Below, piece after piece: positions 5,409 to 8,515 of a stretch of DNA of 8,515 nt. Each line of letters opens with the position of its first letter. Positions within the stretch are counted from its first letter, which is position 1. The stretch is taken from NCBI GenBank assembly GCA_964452105.1, contig CAYVLI010000090.1, positions 1 through 8,515 on the forward strand. The letters run 5' to 3'. A program made the translations under genes and the position numbers. The DNA is from CAYVLI01 sp964452105 [NCBI: uncultured Nitrospinota bacterium]. GTDB taxonomy: Bacteria; JAUXIQ01. Under the pieces are notes generated by a model. The model saw only the letters and a program-made list of their open reading frames with translations. It had not been told where the DNA came from and made no database searches.

Positions 5409-5413
5409 TATCA
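5399..5413. promoter_or_regulatory. Fur-like box over the feoB promoter
   Basis: TGATTATCATTATCA (5399-5413) matches the 7-1-7 Fur consensus TGATAATnATTATCA at all but one position. Related GAT/ATC hexamers extend on both sides (GATGATAT at 5385-5392, CTATGATGA from 5415), so more than one dimer could bind. Iron-loaded Fur would block the -10. The operon's own DtxR-type regulator is an alternative binder, though the site does not resemble the DtxR/IdeR consensus (TTAGG...CCTAA). Confidence 0.75.
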
Positions 5414-5505
5414 ACTATGATGAAGTGTATCCGCGTGATTTAAGCAGAAACATACATTGAAGCACAGCATACCCTATTACAGCCCTTGTTAAACAGAGCG
5501 AGTCG

Positions 5506-7494
5506 ATGGACTGTCATCAAACAAAGAAAGAAGAAATCACGACCAAAAACACCGGCAAGGTTATCCTCATAGGTAACCCTAACGTAGGCAAGAGCGTCGT
5601 CTTCGGGGTATTGACGGGCAAGTACGTCACCGTCTCCAACTACCCCGGGACCACCGTCGAAGTAGTTTACGGGCGGGCCAACTTCAGGGGGAAAACCAAG
5701 CTGTTGATAGACACCCCGGGCATCAACAACCTCAACCCCATGTCCGAGGACGAAAGGGTCGCCCGCGACATACTGCTCACTGAAAACTACGAAGGGGTCG
5801 TCCAGGTGGCCGACTCCAAGAACCTGGAGCGCGCTCTTGTCGTGACTCTGCAGCTCTCCGAAATGGGCGTGCCTTTCGCCCTGGACCTGAACATGGAGGA
5901 CGAAGCCCGGAGCCGCGGCATCATCCCGGACGCAACCGGACTCTCCGAGGCATTAGGCGTCGAAGTTATCTCCACGGTGGCCACACAAAGGAAAGGATTC
6001 GATTCCCTGCGTAAGGTGGAGTTCAAAAAGGCCAAACCTGCCGGGAACGGGGCCTGCCTCGACTACGGGGATAAGATTGAAAGCGCGGTAGAACAGGTCT
6101 CCCCGCTGCTGCCGGAAACAAACATCTCCCGTCGCTCCATGGCTCTCATGCTCCTCTCGGGAGACCAGAGCCTGTTCAACTGGCTGGAGGATAGGATGCC
6201 TGCAGAAGACCTGGAAAAAGCAGCATCCATTAGAAAAGATGTTCAGGCCGAACTATCGGAACCGCTGGGTTACATCCTCAATCGCAAGCGCCTCAACACG
6301 GTGCAGGAAATTTTGAGCCCCGTCATACGCCGGACGGAAATAAAGAGTAAATCCCTGTCGCGCTTCCTGGGCAACATCGCCATTCATCCACTTTACGGAA
6401 TACCCTTCGCCGTAGCGGTCCTCTACCTTACCTACCTCTTCGTGGGTCTATTGGGCGCCGGAACCTTAGTAAATTTCCTGGAATTCGTGGTGTTCGGTAA
6501 GTACATCAACGTATGGTCCACTAAACTTATCACATCGATCATAGGCGTAAACGCCGTGCAGGAGTTTTTCGTAGGCGAATACGGCCTGATTACCATGGCC
6601 CTCGCATACGGTTTCGCCATCATCCTGCCCATAGTGGGGACATTCTTCATAGTGTTCAGCATTCTGGAAGATTCCGGTTATCTCCCCCGCCTGGCCATCA
6701 TGGTGAACAAGATATTCAAGGTCATGGGCCTGAACGGAAAGGCAGTTCTGCCCATGGTACTCGGCCTGGGTTGCGATACCATGGCCACCATGACCACACG
6801 CATCCTGGAAAGCAAGAAGGAGAGGATCATAATGACGCTCCTCCTGGCGCTGGGAGTGCCGTGTTCGGCCCAGTTGGGGGTTATCCTGGGAATGATCACC
6901 ACCCTCTCCTTCGCGGCCACGGCCCTCTGGGTGGGCGTGGTGGTTGGGGTCGTCCTCCTCGTGGGCGTACTCGCCTCGAAGGTGATCCCCGGCCGCTCAT
7001 CGGATTTCGTGCTGGAGATACCCCCCATGCGGGTGCCTCAGCTCACCAATATATTAGTGAAGACGGTGGCCCGCATCGAGTGGTACCTGAAAGAGGTAAT
7101 ACCCCTGTTCATCCTGGGCACTGCTATCCTGTACGTACTGGATAAGCTAAATCTGCTGGTCAGGATAGAAAAGATCGCCTCTCCCGTAGTGGTGACTTTC
7201 CTGGGGTTGCCATCCAAAGCCACGGAAGCTTTTATCATCGGCTTCCTGCGTAGGGACTACGGCGCTGCCGGCCTCTTTAACCTGGCCAAGGAGGGATTGT
7301 TGACCCCCAACCAGATTGTGGTGAGCCTCGTTACTATTACATTGTTCGTCCCCTGCATCGCCAACTTCTTCATAATCATCAAGGAGAGGGGGCTCAGGAC
7401 CGCTATCGCCATGTCAGCTTTTATTTTCCCCTTCTCCTTCGTCGTAGGCGGCCTCCTCAACACCGTGCTGGCCCATCTCGGGGTGCAACTATGA
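5506..7494 (+). CDS. feoB: Ferrous iron transport protein B (FeoB), compact and divergent type
   Basis: 662 residues: an N-terminal GTPase, a short helical linker and a polytopic membrane domain that carries Fe(II) across the cytoplasmic membrane. GTPase motifs are G1 GNPNVGKS (23-30), G2 in NYPGTT (45-50), G3 DTPG (69-72) and G4 LNMED (128-132); G5 is probably near STVAT (156-160). Membrane segments fill about 290-657, with the gate-like motifs LPIVGTF (374-380), ILEDSGYLPR (386-395), GLGCDTMATM (420-429), GVPCSAQLG (450-458) and FVPCIAN (614-620). Typical FeoB has GFGCNVPA and SCSARLP at two of these, so this is a separate branch, also marked by RRDYGAAGLF (582-591). It is shorter than E. 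coli FeoB (about 770 residues). Only weak purine-rich sequence precedes the ATG, but the next Met (residue 79) would remove G1. No stand-alone feoA is adjacent. A Fur-like box covers its promoter, and its stop overlaps the next start by 4 nt. Confidence 0.95.
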   Translation: MDCHQTKKEEITTKNTGKVILIGNPNVGKSVVFGVLTGKYVTVSNYPGTTVEVVYGRANFRGKTKLLIDTPGINNLNPMSEDERVARDILLTENYEGVVQVADSKNLERALVVTLQLSEMGVPFALDLNMEDEARSRGIIPDATGLSEALGVEVISTVATQRKGFDSLRKVEFKKAKPAGNGACLDYGDKIESAVEQVSPLLPETNISRRSMALMLLSGDQSLFNWLEDRMPAEDLEKAASIRKDVQAELSEPLGYILNRKRLNTVQEILSPVIRRTEIKSKSLSRFLGNIAIHPLYGIPFAVAVLYLTYLFVGLLGAGTLVNFLEFVVFGKYINVWSTKLITSIIGVNAVQEFFVGEYGLITMALAYGFAIILPIVGTFFIVFSILEDSGYLPRLAIMVNKIFKVMGLNGKAVLPMVLGLGCDTMATMTTRILESKKERIIMTLLLALGVPCSAQLGVILGMITTLSFAATALWVGVVVGVVLLVGVLASKVIPGRSSDFVLEIPPMRVPQLTNILVKTVARIEWYLKEVIPLFILGTAILYVLDKLNLLVRIEKIASPVVVTFLGLPSKATEAFIIGFLRRDYGAAGLFNLAKEGLLTPNQIVVSLVTITLFVPCIANFFIIIKERGLRTAIAMSAFIFPFSFVVGGLLNTVLAHLGVQL

Positions 7495-7691
7495 AATGCC
7501 CGCTCTGCGGATATGATATAATCGACGAAGAATTTTGTACCACCTGCCCCGTTGCGGGCAGGAAATGCTCCTTGAGCAAGTGTCCTAAATGCGGCTACAC
7601 ATTCGCCCCGGATTCAGCCATAATCAACCTGTTCAAGAAAATCTTCGGGTCTAAGACACCTGCGGATAATAAACCTGTCAACCGAGGGTAG
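7491..7691 (+). CDS. Small Cys-rich zinc-ribbon-like protein of the feo operon
   Basis: 66 residues with seven cysteines: CPLC (C3, C6), CTTC (C16, C19), C26 and CPKC (C31, C34). The pairs at 3/6 and 31/34 each read CPxCGY, typical of treble-clef or zinc-ribbon knuckles; C16, C19 and C26 could form a second metal site. The tail carries an amphipathic helix, INLFKKIFG (45-53), which might touch the membrane or a partner. There is no transmembrane segment, so it is not the usual FeoB-associated Cys-rich membrane protein or FeoC. ATG 7491 overlaps the feoB stop as ATGA, which implies translational coupling and a role in FeoB function, perhaps as iron donor, acceptor or sensor. That role is inferred from position only. 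Confidence 0.8.
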   Translation: MKCPLCGYDIIDEEFCTTCPVAGRKCSLSKCPKCGYTFAPDSAIINLFKKIFGSKTPADNKPVNRG

Positions 7692-7738
7692 TTAAAAGCC
7701 ATGCCTCGTATCAGCTTACCAGAGGGAGTCCAATATCC

Positions 7739-8386
7739 ATGAGAGAAGACATAATAGATGAAATACTGGAGAGCATATGGGTCGGCCGCGAGAAGGAGCC
7801 CGAAGTCCTCGCTCACCTGAAAAAACACGACAAGGATGAGGACTTCGACCAGATTATCAAAAATATGCAGGAACGAGGGCTAATCAAGATGGAAAATGGG
7901 GATTTAAGTCTTCTCCGGGATGGCGAGCTGCGGGCGGAGACCGTGGTACGCCGGCATCGCCTGGCCGAGCGGCTTCTCATGGATGTGCTGGGCATTGCCT
8001 CACAGGAGGCGCACCACAGCGCCTGCGAGTTCGAACATATTCTCAGCCCGGAGGTAACGGAGAGCGTCTGCACCTTCCTGGGCCACCCTCCCCTCTGTCC
8101 TCACAACAAACCCATCCCCCAGGGCGAGTGCTGCAAGAAAGTGTCCTGGAAGGTGGAGCCGGTTCTACAGCGGCTCATCAACTTCGAGGTAGGGCAGACG
8201 GGCAGGGTCGTCTTCATCCATACCCAGTTCCATAAAAGACTGGAACACCTGAGCACCTTCGGCATAGTACCGGGGAACGTAGTTCGACTGCATCAGAAGA
8301 GCCCCTCCTACGTCCTCGAGGTCGGAGAAACCACGCTCGCCCTGGACAAAGATATCGTCGCCGAAATCTACGTCAAGAAGGTGTAG
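7739..8386 (+). CDS. DtxR/MntR-family metal-dependent regulator with C-terminal FeoA-like domain
   Basis: 215 residues in three parts: a winged helix (about 1-65), a DtxR metal-binding and dimer domain (66-145) and a FeoA/SH3-like domain (about 148-215, FEVGQTGRVVFI, FGIVPGNVV, LEVGETTLALDKDIV). Metal ligands align with DtxR: H73 and E77 (RRHRLAERLL), H92, C96, E99 and H100 (ACEFEH). The ILSPEVTESV stretch and CPHNKPIP (120-127) are also typical. The N-terminal helix-turn-helix is unusually acidic and poor in the normal recognition-helix residues. Additional cysteines C111, C120, C131 and C132 exceed the DtxR set. It lies 47 nt after the Cys-rich gene in the feoB operon and probably adjusts operon expression to Fe(II) or Mn(II). 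The FeoA-like tail could instead act on FeoB. GGGAG (7724-7728) is 10 nt upstream; no alternative in-frame start precedes it. Confidence 0.9.
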   Translation: MREDIIDEILESIWVGREKEPEVLAHLKKHDKDEDFDQIIKNMQERGLIKMENGDLSLLRDGELRAETVVRRHRLAERLLMDVLGIASQEAHHSACEFEHILSPEVTESVCTFLGHPPLCPHNKPIPQGECCKKVSWKVEPVLQRLINFEVGQTGRVVFIHTQFHKRLEHLSTFGIVPGNVVRLHQKSPSYVLEVGETTLALDKDIVAEIYVKKV

Positions 8387-8481
8387 CGCCAGTTCCGCCC
8401 CAGCCACATCCCTGCAAAATGCCTGGACATACCGGAGTATATATTTTAAAGTAACAGCGAAATTTTAAGATTACATATCCT

Positions 8482-8512
8482 TTGACGCTCTAACCTACTT
8501 TAGGTGAATACT
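8482..8512 (+). promoter_or_regulatory. Possible promoter with internal palindrome for a gene beyond the window
   Basis: TTGACG (8482-8487) resembles a -35 box. AATACT (8507-8512, 4/6, spacing 19) is a weak -10 candidate. Between them ACCTA-ctt-TAGGT (8493-8505) is an inverted repeat that could be an operator. Its half-sites are DtxR-like in letters but in the opposite orientation to the DtxR consensus. The downstream gene is not visible. The rest of 8387-8515 is AT-rich and shows no gene or terminator. Confidence 0.3.
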
Positions 8513-8515
8513 GAA

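Overview
The window reads as chromosomal DNA of an anaerobic or microaerophilic bacterium. It carries a cobalamin-dependent acyl-CoA mutase, an Rrf2 regulator with an Fe-S type cysteine motif, a ferrous-iron uptake operon and a fluoride-exporter module. The gene style (two-subunit mutase, compact FeoB followed by a Cys-rich mini-protein and a DtxR regulator with a FeoA-like tail) recalls Chloroflexota/Dehalococcoidia or Desulfobacterota-like genomes. That is an impression from protein style, not a tested placement. All large genes lie on the + strand; only an edge fragment on the left may be on the - strand.

Layout. 1-115: possible 5' end of a minus-strand gene running off the left edge. 116-613: no convincing gene, but repeat-rich: a small MITE-like element (14-bp inverted repeats, 10-bp flanking direct repeats) that encloses a REP-like doublet, then an orphan terminator-like hairpin. 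614-1024: Rrf2-family regulator. 1025-1448: non-coding, with a 13-bp bulged inverted repeat and a candidate sigma70 promoter. 1449-3080 and 3329-3739: large and small (B12-binding) subunits of an acyl-CoA mutase, separated by a second REP-like doublet; a terminator-like hairpin follows. 3889-4344: tandem-CBS protein. 4448-5171: crcB (fluoride channel) and a DUF190 gene, 1 nt apart. 5172-5505: intergenic, with a possible 35-aa ORF and a strong promoter whose -10 lies inside a near-consensus Fur box. 5506-8386: iron operon of feoB, a 66-aa Cys-rich protein (4-nt overlap with feoB) and a DtxR/FeoA-like regulator. 8387-8515: non-coding, possibly with a promoter for a gene beyond the window.

How the genes may work together. 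The mutase pair should form one B12 enzyme, but its large subunit departs from methylmalonyl-CoA mutase at active-site positions (the usual active-site His is Asn, the usual substrate-contacting Tyr is Leu), so its substrate is probably not methylmalonyl-CoA. The feo operon looks like a closed iron circuit: Fur-type control at the promoter, a GTP-dependent Fe(II) permease, a small Cys-rich accessory protein, and a metal-sensing DtxR homologue that may also supply the missing FeoA function. The best candidates for undescribed biology are the divergent mutase and the FeoB/Cys-rich/DtxR-FeoA operon.
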